Assembly: GCA_949316495.1 (NCBI GenBank)
Contig: OX439008.1
Coordinates: 4,175,001 to 4,239,000, forward strand
Reading direction: 5' to 3'
From: Amphiduros pacificus
Lineage: Eukaryota > Annelida > Polychaeta > Phyllodocida > Hesionidae
Length of the DNA: 64,000 bases
This document shows, one piece after another, positions 1 through 35,305 of the stretch (positions are counted from its first letter, which is position 1; each line of letters starts with the position of its first letter). A program made the position numbers and the translations under genes. The notes beneath the pieces are model-generated. The model did no database searches. It worked only from the letters and a program-made list of their open reading frames with translations, and was not told where the DNA came from.

Positions 1-190
1 AGACAACACTTTGTCACAACTGGACTGTGTTTTACATAATATTTACAAAGATTTTTTTGAATTCTCTTTCAAGCTCCAAATAGTGTTGCATACCTTGGTA
101 TATTATATAATAACATTATTAGAAAGGGGTGTGGCATTTGAGCTTTGTGAGATTAAAAAACATATTAGATACCTGTGGGAGCATACAAAC

Positions 191-3100
191 CTTGGGGTGT
201 GGATGTCATAGAGGGTACCATGAGCAGTCCAGGGTTAGTTCTAAGAACACTTGCAGGGGTTACTGAGGGATGACCATGCACATTGAGCATCTGTGTGTCA
301 ACACTTGCACCACCTGGTGGTAACTGCAGCATGCTGGCACCTATTTCTCCAATCTCACCTGCCTCATTTCCGCTCCCCGACTGCTGCAAGATAGGCAAGT
401 CTAATCATTCAAACACAACATACCTCATTCCAATAAATATCAATCCTTTTATTTTTAATGACCTCCAATTTACTATGAAAATATTTTTTATTTTATTTTT
501 CATAATAGATATAAAACTGTAACTTGGTCATACCGGTGTAGAGGTATCAGGAGAGGCGAGGTGTTGGCCTGGGGAGGTGGACGGGGATGGACTCCCTGCC
601 GGATGCTGCCGATGTGTCAACTCTGAAACACATTGAGGATTCCAGATGTTTATTTTCAAACAACATAGTCAGGTGTTTGTAAAAAATTGTACCTTTGTTT
701 AAGAGGAATGGTTTAAAAGAGCAGACTATTGGCATACATAAACCTGGCTATACCTGGCTATTCCTGGCTATACCTTGCCAGGGTATGGAAGGGCTGCTGG
801 TGTAACACCTTGAAACAAGGTATCAGAATGGTGTCAATGTGGGTTTGGAAGACCTATGTATATAACTTTGGATGGTCCATGTTTATATAACTCACCAAGG
901 TTTAGGAAGTCCATGGTTATATAACTTATTCGGGTTTAGAAAAGCCTTGTTTACATAATTTACCAGGGTCTAGAAAGGCCATGTTTATATCACTTACCTG
1001 GGTCTAAAAAGGTCATGTTTAAAAAACTTACCAGGGTTTAGAAGAGCCATGTTTCTATAATTTACCAGGGCCTTGAAGGAACATGTTTACATGACTTACC
1101 AGGGTCCAGAAGGACCATGCCTATATAACTTACTAGAGTTTATAAAGGCCATGTTTATATAACTTACCAGGGTCTAGAAGGACCCTATTTACATAACTTA
1201 CCAGGGTCCAGAAGGACCATGTTTATATAACTTACCAGGGTCTAGAAGAGTCATGTTTATATAACTTACCAGGGTCTAGAAGAGTAATGTTTAAATAACT
1301 TACCAGGGTCTAGAAGAGTCATGTTTACATAACTTACCAGGGTCCAGAAGGACCATGTTTATATAACTTACCAGGGTCTAGAAGAGTCATGTTTATATAA
1401 CTTACCAGGGTCTAGAAGGGCCATGTTTATATAACTTACCAGGGTCTAGAAGAGTCATGTTTACATAACTTACCAGGGTCCAGAAGGACCATGTTTATAT
1501 AACTTACCAGGGTCTAGAAGAGTCATGTTTATATAACTTACCAGGGTCTAGAAGGGCCATGTTTATATAACTTACCAGGGTCTAGAAGGGCCGGTGTTTG
1601 GGTACGTGAGATGGGTTCTATCACAGAGCTGGCACTTGAGGTACATCTGCTGGCTGTCTCCAGCAGGTCACTATACTCCTCCCTGACACACCAACAAAGT
1701 CTTATTATGTATTAATCACATGGAAATATTATCACATTACAATTATTATGTAGCCAGCAAGGTATAAATCATAAATATCAGGTAACAGGTAACAAATATC
1801 AGGTAACAACTTTAACACATAAAAGGCAATTTTCTAGCTGTGTACGAGCTACCTTCTACACTATAATGAGACACAATTTCACAGAAACCTCAAAATAGAA
1901 ACTGTACAAGAGATATTAATGACATCATTAAGAAAGATTTCACCAGGAAGTCAGTCAAATTAGAGATGTCATGAGAACAAAATATTTTAATTTCATTATC
2001 AGATTTTATTAAACTGTTCACATTCAGCAGAGATATTTAAACAGAGATTGGAAACACCAGGTCTGCCACTAGGTGTCAGCGTGGTGCACCATGCAACTCA
2101 CACGTGCAACTGTTGTTGATCATGATAAATAGTTTTGCATTTATTATACAAATTCTTCCATTCTTGATGCCATTGATGTACGATTAATATAGATATGTGA
2201 AAAGTAAGTAGTTCTCGTAATAATTTCTCCCAAAAAAGACATATTTATACAAGTCTGTGAGTCTGTGAATCCAGATCTAGATCTGTGTTATAGGTCTACA
2301 TATAGTATGGTGGCCGTGGTGGTGGCAAGATCGGTTCACCTGAGCGATAATGAAGAACTTCAGCTTGTTTCCAATCTCTGTATCAAATGTCTCTGCATTC
2401 AGTTGACATGGTCATTTGTCCAAGATTCCATTTTGCTGAGAAGATTTAAATAACTGGTCTGTTACTTGTTATTATATTGCATTAATGATAATAAATGGCT
2501 TTCTACCTGGCTTTCTGACTGCGGTTCACCACCAACTCTATACTGTTTGATTCTGTGGCCTGCCTTAATAAATAAACAGCCCTGAAATAAACACAATATT
2601 ATAGTATTTGTTTTAGTATTTAGTAATTTTACTCACCTTTCACAAAATGGTGAAAATATTTTGCAGACAAACAAAATGAAGTAATTAGCGGATCATTGCA
2701 CACATTTTCTATTGTGGCTTACCAGTACATTCGAAACACGATCAAGAGAGATATACATTTTCAATGCAAAAAAGTTGTTCACAGGTCACTGTAATCCACT
2801 GTTCTCTCATTATTTATTGTGGCCATTTCTTCTGACATCTCAAAGAAAAATGTTCCATAACAGAGCTCTATGTATCAAATCTCTGAGTTATAAGATAGAA
2901 GTACTCACCTCTCATTTGTAACATTCTCCAGAGAGGCTCCATTCACTTGTAGTAACTGATCTCCCTCAAGCAGGCGACCTGAACAACAGCACAATCTTTA
3001 CATTTCCTCATTCAACCTTTATATTCCTGCACATTTCCTCATTCAACCTTTATATTCTTGCACATTTCCTCATTCAACCTTTATATTCCTGCACATTTCC

Positions 3101-6100
3101 TCATTCAACCTTCATATTCCTGCACATTTCCTCATTCAACCTTTATATTCCTGCACATTTCCTCATTCAACCTTTATATTCCTGCACATTTCCTCATTCA
3201 ACCTTTATATTCCTGCACATTTCCTCATTCAACCTTTATATCCCTGCACATTTCCTCATTCAACCTTTATATCCCTGCACATTTCCTCATTCAACCTTTA
3301 TATTCCTGCACATTTCCTCATTCAACCTTTATATTCCTGCACATTTCCTCATTCAACCTTTATATCCCTGCAGTGCACATTTCCTCATTCAACCTTTATA
3401 TTCCTGCACATTTCCTCATTCAACCTTTATATCCCTGCAGTGCACATTTCCTCATTCAACCTTTATATCACTGCAGTGCACATTTCCTCATTCAACCTTT
3501 ATATTCCTGCACATTTCCTCATTCAACCTTTATATTCCTGCACATTTCCTCATTCAACCTTCATATTCCTGCACATTTCCTCATTCAACCTTCATATTCC
3601 TGCACATTTCCTCATTCAACCTTTATATTCCTGCACATTTCCTCATTCAACCTTTATATCCCTGCACATGTCCTCATTCAACCTTTATATCCCTGCACAT
3701 TTCCTCATTCAACCTTTATATTCCTGCACATTTCCTCATTCAACCTTTATATTCCTGCACATTTTCTCATGGAGTTAAATGTAAAAAGATGACTATGAAA
3801 TCCTATTGCTATTTATGCAGGGGCAGAAAAACAAAGATAGGCAGGAATTAAGATACAACAAATCAAGTTTGGAATTTGAAAGAAATGCCATATACTGAAC
3901 AAAGGGCTTGATAACAAAAATGTAAATAAAAAGTTCATGAGATATTAGTAACATTAATTTCTATTTTTTGACTTTGCAACATTTATCTCTAATTTCGGAT
4001 ACTTGTCCAATATTTCACTTCAATAATATCCAAAGGGACACTTTTACTCATACGACCCAATCATGATATTTCACAATAACAAAGACTCCTAATTTGAACT
4101 CCAATGTTGACTGCAAGGAAAACATGCTATCCACTAGAACTTGTTTATTTCACAGTCTTGTGTGGTATGGGCTTGACCTGCACATTTGCCAAAATACATT
4201 TTTGGTGACCAATCTGATTGAATATAATTTAATTGTTGTTATAACTTTAAAGGAAGAATTAATGTCTGGGATCTAATATTCAGCACTGAGAGAATTGTTA
4301 TTTTTAGATTTGCCAATGTCTTTATTTTCTCCCTTGGGAGGATTTCTATTTGAGGATCAAATTTCATTCAACATTTGACAGTGTTTAACCTTTTAAGATA
4401 ATATATTCTGCAATAGGTAAAAATATGTTTCTTACAAGTTGACATTGAAAAGATCAAATAAAATAATTTTACAAAGTAGTCTGTGCAAAAATAATCCTTA
4501 CAGAAATGCAAAAGTGTAATATTAAAACTGATAGACAAAGCAAAACAATGATAAAAATGTACAGTAGAATCAAACAGAAAAAAATAAAAAAACAAATGTG
4601 TAAAAGTGCATTGGCTTAATAGAGAAATATTTTTAACTGAGAAAAAAAAACAAACACCATGAAATAAAAGTGGTGGTGTCAATGTGTTATGCAATCATAA
4701 ACTTAGCATGTATTGTTACAACAAGAGAGATAGTATAACCACAGACTCAGGAAATAATGGAGTTGTGGTTGACAACATAACACAGGATATGTCAGGTTGA
4801 GAATGAGATCAAATTACAAGTGTGGGAAACAAAATGAAGGTGTTTTTCTTATAAAAAAAGCTTGGATTATGTTAGTTTGAGGCTATTTATGTCCACAAAT
4901 AATTACTTCCACTTATGGGTCCATCTGAAATGTAATCCCATATATCATATAACTACTTTGTCATGCTTCCAAAATAACAAATTAATATCATTGATGACTG
5001 GTTATATCCTTTCGAAAAATGGAAATCTGTTTCAGAAGTTTTTAATATATCAGATATCAAAACATCTTTAAATTGACTGGAATGGACAGCAGACACACTC
5101 TGGGAAGATAAAGAATCATCCAAGAGACTCTGGAGGACTGGGACTCACCATCAAGGGCTGCAACTCCACCGCTGTAGATCCTCCTTACATATATACCATA
5201 GGAGCTACCATCATCCTTCTGGCGACCACCAATAACCTTCACTTCTGTATAACAAAACACATCATGTCAACATAAAGGGCCAAGTCCAATGTAATATCAG
5301 TCAGCCATGGCAGCTGTATCCACCACAAGGAGATGCTTTGTGAACACCTCCACATTAAAGAAGAGCGATCTGCCGGTACATTGATCTGCAAGCTCTGGTT
5401 TGGCAAATATTATTTTGGGGAATATAACATTTTCATTGACTGAGCTTCAGCCACCTCCCTCAAGATTGTATGGACCCTCACAGCATAAACGAGTTCATTT
5501 GTGATGGTAACAGTCAAGCATTTTCAAAGAAATGATAGTTAAAACAGAATATCAGTATTGAGATCATAACTTACTTGCATAACTAATTTGAAAACAAACA
5601 AAATTGCCTGCAAAATGCCAAGGTCACCATTTTCGATTTCACAGGAATCAGGAAGAAAAGGAAAACTGTGAAATTTCAGTGCAAAAATTAAATTACTTAT
5701 CTGATAAATATGTAATTAATGGAGAAAAAAATATCAGATTTCTCTGCAAGAATTGGTCTTGACGGAGCAATTAATAGAGTAAACAACTCGCAACTTATAT
5801 TAACACATCTATAAAGAAAACACCTGCATTAAGTGACCATCCTGAATGATTAATCCCTTCCACATAATGAACACCTACATGCAGTGATCACCCCTATAAA
5901 ACAGACATTGGAGACCCCAATAACCTGTACAGAAAATACCCTTGTCAAGTATATCCAATCAAGATTGAACTTTTGATGTTGTGAACACTCCTGTGCAACT
6001 ATAACTTTCCATATATCGTACAACTCCAAATGGTTAAACTCAAACTACAGAGACAATAAATCAAGAATAAATGCCTCCATAGACTGAACACTTCCATACC

Positions 6101-9100
6101 TCAACTAAATGAACACCTCCACACAGTGAGCACCTCCATTAAATGGACACCTCCACACAGTGAGCACTTCCATTAAATGAACACCTCCACAGTGAGCACT
6201 TCCATTAAATGAACACCTCCACAGTGAGCACTTCCATTAAATGAACACCTCCATTAAATGAACACCTCCACACAGTGAGCACCTCCATTAAATGAACACC
6301 TCCACAGTGAGCACCTCAACTAAATGAACACCTCCACACAGTGGGCACCTCCATTAAATGAACACCTCCACAGTGAGCACCTCAACTAAATGAACACCTC
6401 CACACAGTGAGCACCTCCATTAAATGAACACCTCCACAGTGAGCACCTCAACTAAATGAACACCTCCACACAGTGAGCACCTCCATTAAATGAACAACTC
6501 CACACAGTGAGCACCTCCATTAAATGAACACCTCCACACAGTGAGCACCTCCATTAAATGAACACCTCCACACAGTGAGCACCTCCATTAAATGAACACC
6601 TCCACACAGTGAGCACCTCCATTAAATGAACACCTCCACAGTGAGCACCTCCATTAAATGAACACCTCCATTGAGCCAACCTCCCAATGAAGTTAACACC
6701 TCAATATTGAGTGAATACCACAATAGGGTACATGCCTCCATACATTAAACAACTCAGAATACTTGTCTGATGTCAAATTTTGAATACCTTCTATTGACAA
6801 AAAATTCAATAATTTATACTATTATGAAATATTATATGGTAAAACACTTCTATACTTACTTAATCCGCTAGTGCAGTCATTATAGATGATATGGTGGGTA
6901 TCATGGAGGTCAGTCCAGCTCTGCTCTGGTCTGTGAAGGGATAAATGAGATTATCAGAAACATGATGATCCCAACTGATCAACTAACAGTTCTTGTTTGC
7001 CATGGGATAGATAAGCACCATGATAACATCTAAATAAACAGTAATCTTAGCTGCATAAAATCACACCTATCCCGAAAGATGTAGTGTTATTCATCATTTG
7101 TTATAAACAAACCAAAAATAAACATGAACATTCATGCATTTTGTCGTGAATTTGTGAAAATGGACAAATATCAAAAATATTACAAATACTAGTAATTAAA
7201 AGTAGACCAATATGAGTTAAACAATCAAATGTCCACCAAATCTTCTTACCTATACTCAAGGAAAACATTTTTATAAGTAACCTTCCAATTTCATTATTGC
7301 TTCCTCTTCATATCTAAAGCCTGGGTTTTGTACTGTGTGAGAAGTAATAAAGCCAGGTGGATCAACCACAATTCCATATAAAGCAATACATAGTAACCAA
7401 AAGTAATTTCAAACACCAGACCAATATTTGTACGATGTTCAGTGATCAGACTGACAACAACAGAACTGTAGGAAAACTACATGCAATTTATATTAAAGTA
7501 TAACATAATTCACCATAAAACTCCATCATAAAGGGATTTTTATTTCAAACTAACTCGGAAGTACCGTATATGCTAACATAATACATACATGTGTTGATAT
7601 CATAATAAAATGTGAATGAGAACAATTGATCTGGACAGGAAGAAAATGTGGTGAATTGTTATATAAAACATGCTAAATCAAGGCCAGATTTCTAAAACAC
7701 GGACCAAAGGCCTTATTGCTATGCTGATCATTGTTTATGTTAATATTTTTTATATGTGAACATTTCCTGTTATTTGCCCCCTCACTCTATAAGCTATGCT
7801 GAAAAATCAGCACAGCTCAAAATTATTACAAGTCCTCAGCTACATTATGCAGCCCTCTATTGGTCTGTATATGCCCAAGGTATAGATAAGAGCAAGTTAA
7901 TTGAATTATTTAATCAGCCTGCACAGAGTCAAATATTTTAAACTAAAAACCACAGACACAGGATGATATACATTTGTTTATGTTGGCAAACTTTCTATAC
8001 TTACATTTACTCTAGATTCATGAAAGCATGGAATATCAAAATATTTGTGCATTATGTATTCATATTTATGAATGTTTAAATTTGTTAACATTTATTTAGT
8101 TTGATTTCCTACATATCTCAATATAGTCTATATATTTATAAAGACCAGACAAAGTTGGATCTTGCCTGTCATCTCATTTTTCTCACTCCCCGTATTCGAC
8201 AGTAATGGTTAAATTCTGAGACATTTCTTCCACAACTTACACTCATAAGTCAGAAAAATGTGAGTACATTAACCCTGGAAGAAGTCTTTTTTATTGAGGC
8301 AAGACTATTGACTAAAATAAGAAGTTTGTCACAGATATCTATTCCAATCATCAAAATTAATAATTTAAACAACAAATCATCAGGATTAACAGTCTAACCA
8401 ATATTGTCTATTCCACCAATCAGTCACTGAAAATTCTTTTCAAACCTTTTAATTTCAAAGTGTTCCTTAATAAATCAACAAGTCCTCACAACCCAAAATA
8501 GCACACATTTTCACAAGTTAAAATATCTATATAAGACAAAAAGACGCCAATGTTTTGTCTTAAAAGATAAATGGTCACTGAGGTATGACTACTCACTGAA
8601 GCATCTTTTATGAAGATGTATCAGCACACAAAAAATGAAAGTTCCAGCTATCAGTCAATATTTCATCCTGTCATAACCACCTTTTGAAGTCAATATTTTA
8701 CCTACCGTATTTACTCGAGTATAAGTCGAGGTTTTTTCCCAAAAACTCTTAGTTAATGCTTAGGGGGTCGACTTATACACGAGAGCAACCTGTGGACGAG
8801 GATTTACGCCAAAAAATTACGACACTATGAGTTTTCATTACGAACATTCTTATTTTCAAAATAACGAATATCGGACATAGCGGGTCGGTTTAACAGTCTT
8901 ATACTCGAGTAATTACGGTAAAACGTAAATACGATCTTCATATTTTCGAAATAACGAATATCAGTCGCAACAGATTGATTTTAATTGCGTTTTAAATGAT
9001 AAAGAAAGGTTTTTACCCAATATTACTGGTCTATTATTCGAAACGCTTTGTTTTGACTTTGTTCTCACTGATTCCAATTATCAGCGTTCACAGTTTTGCA

Positions 9101-9924
9101 ATACGTCTTTGTTTCCACTGCTTTGAGTCGTGTCTTCCCTTGTTGACAGAAATGCCTTCACCCGGGGATCGATTTTAATTGCGTTTTAAATGGATTGATG
9201 GTTTTGTTCTGTTCTCGAACAATTTGTGATAATATTGGGTAAATACCTTTATTTATCATTTAAAACGCAATTAAAATCGACCCGCTAGGTCTGATATCCG
9301 TTATTTCGAAAATACGAACATCGTATTTACGTTTTACCGTATTTACTCGTGTATAAGACTGCTAAGATCTTATATCGTAAGCATATTTAAGTTTCACTTT
9401 TAAAATGACCGCCAAGCTTCAGCTGAAGCTTGAATGGTAGCAGAGCCGATATGTCAAGAAAAACCAACTCGACTTATATTCGGAAATTGTTTTTTTTCAA
9501 GAAAAATAACCTCAATTTTGGGGGGTCGACTTATACACGAGTCGACTTATACACGAGTAAATACGGTACCAGTAAGTTGTTTGCTGAGGCATGACTGTTC
9601 ATCCAAGCATGATACTCATCACTGATACCAAAACTGCTGACCAATCAGCTCAATCACTTAATTACTCTGCATATTCTCGCAACGTCTGCCATCACTGACA
9701 GATGGACATAAAGTGACATCTTAGACTAAAATGCAGCTTCAATCTGATCTGATACAATACAAGAGCCTCACCCTGTTTTGATAGACAACAGAGATGAATA
9801 TATTTATTCAGCAGTCTCACCTTGATCTGATAGAAAGCAAAGACGACTCAGGTGTGGAAGTTGATGTTAACACTAATGTGTCAGACATTATCACAGCTTT
9901 GTAGTTATCAGGATAATTCACCAT
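191..9924 (-). CDS. PDZ-domain protein, 5' part (first 268 residues; gene continues off the left edge)
   Basis: Eight coding exons join with matching phases: 9924-9821, 6930-6860, 5244-5149, 2978-2909, 2581-2507, 1682-1576, 622-534 and 383-191, all with AG acceptors and GT donors. The start is the ATG at 9924, because the likely upstream exon joins to an in-frame TAA. Residues about 56-135 form one PDZ domain: a carboxylate-binding loop GLKV (57-60) followed by KVIGG, then SGGVAALDGRLLEGDQLLQVNG. PDZ domains bind C-terminal tails of partner proteins, usually under the plasma membrane. After the PDZ comes a Ser/Thr/Pro-rich, probably disordered stretch (139-268). STXBP4 (Synip) has a similar N-terminal PDZ with a GLKV loop, but the match is weak; afadin- or LIN7-like PDZs are about as close. 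The domain call is firm, the family open. Exon 9 starts at a tandem CAGCAG acceptor. Confidence 0.82.
860..1590 (-). repeat. 34-bp minisatellite carrying a 5' splice site in each unit
   Basis: About 21 tandem copies with a 34-bp period (for example TTACC starts repeat at 1504, 1538 and 1572). Copies near 860-1000 are the most diverged and those near 1200-1590 nearly identical. In the minus orientation most units read TCTAGACCCTG|GTAAGTTA. The last copy is the end of PDZ-gene exon 7 together with its donor at 1576. The rest of intron 7 (about 623-860) shows nothing else. Confidence 0.95.
1683..2506. other. Intron 6 of the PDZ gene, no further feature
   Basis: AT-rich sequence between two well-supported exons. 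No repeat array, transposon end or convincing coding stretch was seen. Confidence 0.6.
2997..3770. repeat. 31-bp minisatellite in PDZ-gene intron 4
   Basis: About 24-25 copies of a 31-bp unit containing CATTTCCTCATTCAACC, with small variants (TATTCC/TATCCC, and an inserted GCAGT in three units). It starts within about 20 bp of the acceptor of exon 5 (2978, minus strand). The 244-aa and 112-aa plus-strand frames over it are only the repeat read through. Confidence 0.96.
3771..5148. other. Rest of PDZ-gene intron 4, nothing seen
   Basis: AT-rich intronic sequence. The open frames here are short, A/T-driven and lack splice-consistent boundaries. Confidence 0.55.
6085..6690. repeat. 34/32-bp minisatellite in PDZ-gene intron 3
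   Basis: About 18 units alternate CCATTAAATGAACACCTCCA with CACAGTGAGCAC. Units are 34 bp, or 32 bp where one CA is missing. The edges decay on both sides: 5,810-6,085 holds scattered AACACCT-like fragments, as if the array is older there. The remainder of intron 3 (5245-6859) holds nothing else that I can name. Confidence 0.94.
6931..8700. other. PDZ-gene intron 2, left part, nothing seen
   Basis: AT-rich intron sequence with no tandem array, hairpin or convincing coding stretch. Confidence 0.55.
8705..9566. mobile_element. 862-bp foldback DNA transposon (non-autonomous), TA-flanked
   Basis: The left end starts CCGTATTTACTCGAGTATAA. The right end, read in reverse, starts CCGTATTTACTCGTGTATAA. 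Both ends are flanked by TA (8703-8704 and 9567-9568), which fits the TA target-site duplication of Tc1/mariner/pogo-type elements. Inside, long inverted arms are recognisable: about 8,925-9,025 pairs with about 9,240-9,340, and the terminal motif recurs internally near 8,900-8,925 and 9,338-9,358. No transposase frame exists, so it depends on a helper. A second copy lies at 53,034-53,457. Superfamily is inferred only from TA and the end sequence. Confidence 0.85.
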
Positions 9925-9931
9925 GCATCTC

Positions 9932-11543
9932 CTGAAACAAAATACACACACAATTGTTCCATTAGCATTGACACTTATGTCCTTTTCTTTATAGAAGTCA
10001 CGAGTGACAAGTGATCTATTCTCTTATCTGGAATATTGAAAATAACTACTGCTTTAATATATAATAACAAACATTACAAGGTGGTCTGATTTGATATACA
10101 TTTCATGTTTTTACACTTATTGGACATGTCTGATAAAAACATGATTTTACCTGGTCTTGCACAATAACTTTATCAATTCACTGTGATCAAAATAATGATA
10201 GGTCAACCTCTGCAGTTGAAATTAAGAAAGTGTGTGTATGTGTGTGTGTGAGTTTCTGTGATTTTGGCCACACAATTTAGGGATTACTTTACATTCTCGC
10301 CGGACTGTAGCATCCTTGTGCACAGCAGTGTCTTTACCATGACCACAGCTTGCCTTGGATCCATCAGACAAATTTCACAGGATGAGTCAGCATTGGACGG
10401 CCCTCTATAAGGCTGCCTAAGGCAGTCTTGGCATGGTGAGGTTGCCTTGGATCCAGGGTGTCAGACAAATTTGATAAAAGTCAGTCAAAATCAAGAAAAT
10501 TTCTCTTGTGTGCTGAATATCACTTCTTTATATTTTTTGGTGACACGGATGGACCCTTTTTTGACATTCAATTTATGTTGAAAAAGGATATTTGGTGTTA
10601 CTCAGAGAACATTATGAAACTTGGAGCGTATTCATTTGTTGTGGGTTATAAATCATATTTTTCTGTGGATTATACAAGTTATGCCACTGTGAAGTTTTCT
10701 TCTAAAACCATGTATTAAATCTCAAATTTACACTTGTGCTGTTGTTGAAAAATACACTAAGTATAAATAGATTAACGTAATGCTATCAACTGTTTACAAA
10801 ACTGACAAAAGTACAACACAACAATCACAATTGCTGAACATGCCTTTCAGTGTGAAGTTATCAGCTTCCAAATGAATAAAAAATTATTATTTGGTTTATT
10901 CAAAATTGAGAGTTAATTAGAAAAGTGGCCAAACTCCTCGATAAGCCAATGTCTTTATCAGCTGTAAATATCTAATTAAGTTGAATCAGGAACACACCGT
11001 TGACTGAGCATCACTCCTCTCTCTTATGTACCTTACAAGAGGAGGGGCCTGAAAGTCAATCACAGTTAATATGAGGTAATTAAATAGTTACGTGTCAAAG
11101 GTTGAATATCTCAATTTGTTTTTGTTTTGTTTTGTTTTTGTTTTTGTTGGGTTTTTTATTATTTTTTTTTTATTTATTTTTTTAACTATGAAAGTTTCTA
11201 ATAGTAATAAGGAAGAAGTTATTTCTAACATTTGTTTAATTTTAAGTTTAAATCTAATGGGACACCTGGCCATTGAACACTGAATCTTAACAGTATATTC
11301 TAGTCCAAGTTGTACTGGATCTTATGACACGTCATTATTATCAAGATTGTATACTTCTGCCCCTGTACACTGTCCAGGCACGTCCTGCCATTTGTGATAA
11401 TCAGTGTCTCTGCATTTTTTGAAGTCGAACTGTCATATCTCATTTCATCTCCAAAGATGTTGGTTGTTTGTCTAATACATGATTGAAATTAACTACGCAA
11501 AAGTGGTTTACTGTGTAGACTGGAATAAATCCGATTAACTCAC
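9932..11543. other. PDZ-gene intron 1, nothing notable
   Basis: It contains a short interrupted GT repeat (about 10,230-10,252) and a T-rich run (11,117-11,182). No other feature was recognised. Confidence 0.5.
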
Positions 11544-11830
11544 CAGAATTATATAGCTACATAATCCCCAATAACCGACTTAACAGAGAAAAATCCTTTT
11601 TGTTTTGTTTTTCACAAATCCCATGTTCAGTTGGCAGCCATATCGAAATGCACTCTCGTTGCAAAATAAAAATTGCCGTGAAGAAGTTCAGCAGATTTAC
11701 TGCAGAAAGCGTGCGCGCACCTGCTCGACGCCACCTGGTGGGAAACAAAAGTAGGTCAGCGACGTCACTAGGGTCACCACACATCCCACAATGCATTGCG
11801 GTCAGCCATCAGCGCAGGATCGAATAGACA
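11544..11830 (-). other. Probable 5' UTR exon of the PDZ gene
   Basis: On the minus strand a consensus donor (G|GTGAGT) lies at 11543. Joined to the acceptor at 9931, the reading frame of the PDZ protein meets TAA shortly before the ATG, so this exon would be untranslated. It lies in a CpG-bearing stretch opposite the UBL3 start. The upstream (right) boundary is a guess; transcript data would be needed to fix it. Confidence 0.4.
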
Positions 11831-12074
11831 GGTTGAAACGAAGTAAAATAGCCCCTTTTAGAACTTGAAATTTAAAGTTATATGGATGTATGGGACTCAT
11901 TAATTATGATATTTAGAAAGGCAGAGGGACGATGTTTTCGGTGACGCCACCCACCAGGCGATCGCTCACCTAAAACTGTGATTTTGAAGTACATTTAGTG
12001 GGCCTCTCCGTCACAATTCTGGAAACCCGAGCACCAAGTGGTGAGAAAAACGGATCCGTGAACTGAAGAAAGAA
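11580..12074. promoter_or_regulatory. Candidate bidirectional promoter between the PDZ gene and UBL3
   Basis: This stretch separates the inferred minus-strand 5' exon from the UBL3 start codon. It is richer in CpG than its surroundings, for example GCGTGCGCGCACC near 11,709. It holds a CRE-like GACGTCAC (11,761), a ZNF143-type site (11,784-11,800), a GCCACCTGGTGG palindrome-like core near 11,731, and a second CACCCACCAGGCG core near 11,948. No TATA box is evident. The role is inferred from gene orientation and motifs. Confidence 0.6.
11784..11800 (+). promoter_or_regulatory. ZNF143/Staf-like binding site
   Basis: TCCCACAATGCATTGCG closely matches the long vertebrate SBS consensus (TTCCCANAATGCATTGCG). 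ZNF143 sites are typical of TATA-less and bidirectional promoters. Binding in this organism is inferred. Confidence 0.6.
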
Positions 12075-34358
<22,284 letters not shown>

Positions 34359-35305
34359 GACAGGCGTGCCGTCATGACGCTAGGGCGGCACGTGCGGCGT
34401 CATACATCCCTGTCAGCACCGTCTGTCATGCGGTTTTTGTATACACACCTTACTGATCCAATACTATTACGACAGGATCATAGTAATCACCACCCACTTG
34501 TACAGAATATTGTATCCTTATTGACGTTGAGAAAAGTCCGGCCATCTTCCTCGTTCGTCGTTGGTCTGACCTCTCTGGGTGGGAGTTTAGCGTGACTGTG
34601 TGACCATGTGGAACAGGAAATGCTCTCTCAAAGGGCAGACTTATGTTGTCCCCCTGGTGGCAAACATGTGCTGTCATCTACTCGCAAAATGGGGTAATGA
34701 AGTGACCGGGGTTAAATCTCTGCTGGTGGAAATAAGACCCCGGTCACCGCAGTGCCACCTATTGATCATTCTGTACAGTTCCCAGATTGCCTGGAACAGG
34801 AAGTTGTACCCACCTAGCCAAGAGGACTTCATCAGCCCTGGCCCAAACATACACTAGTGCCACCTAGATGAAGAATGAGACTAAACAGTGCCACCTGGGG
34901 GACACATTCGCCAATCGTGGGAGGACCCCAATCCGCAGACATTATGGGACACACAGAGGCTAGCCACAGGCTAACCTGTCCACGCCAGGCCATGGCAACC
35001 TACTACTCATTGGTTCACTTCATAGCAACTATCCCCATTTTTTCATGCCTGGAATTAAGTTTATTTCAACCATGCTTTTTTGCATTTGTTACATTTTGGT
35101 GTACTTGATTGTGTGGATCTGTCATGCATTCACCAGACTCTTTGTTAGGTTAGGTGATGTCCATGTGACAGGACAGGAATCACCTAAACATGTAATTCTC
35201 CTTCGCAATATGAAGCAAGTATGGAAGTGTACAGAATTTTAATAGACCTGCGGATGTAAATTAATAGACGTATGAAATGATGTTGATAAATTTCAATCAA
35301 ATAAA
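34359..35305 (+). other. UBL3 3' UTR (inferred)
   Basis: The stretch runs from the TGA to the first AATAAA (35,300-35,305). It is less AT-rich than the introns at its start (34,360-35,000) and contains four CTCF-like cores. No frame in it resembles a protein. The transcript end is inferred from the hexamer only. Confidence 0.5.

Noticed and set aside
3058-3792. Plus-strand 244-codon and 112-codon frames
   Set aside because: They are a 31-bp minisatellite without stop codons, antisense to a PDZ-gene intron.
6085-6690. CRISPR-like regular repeats
   Set aside because: Units are directly tandem with no unique spacers, in an intron of an animal gene.
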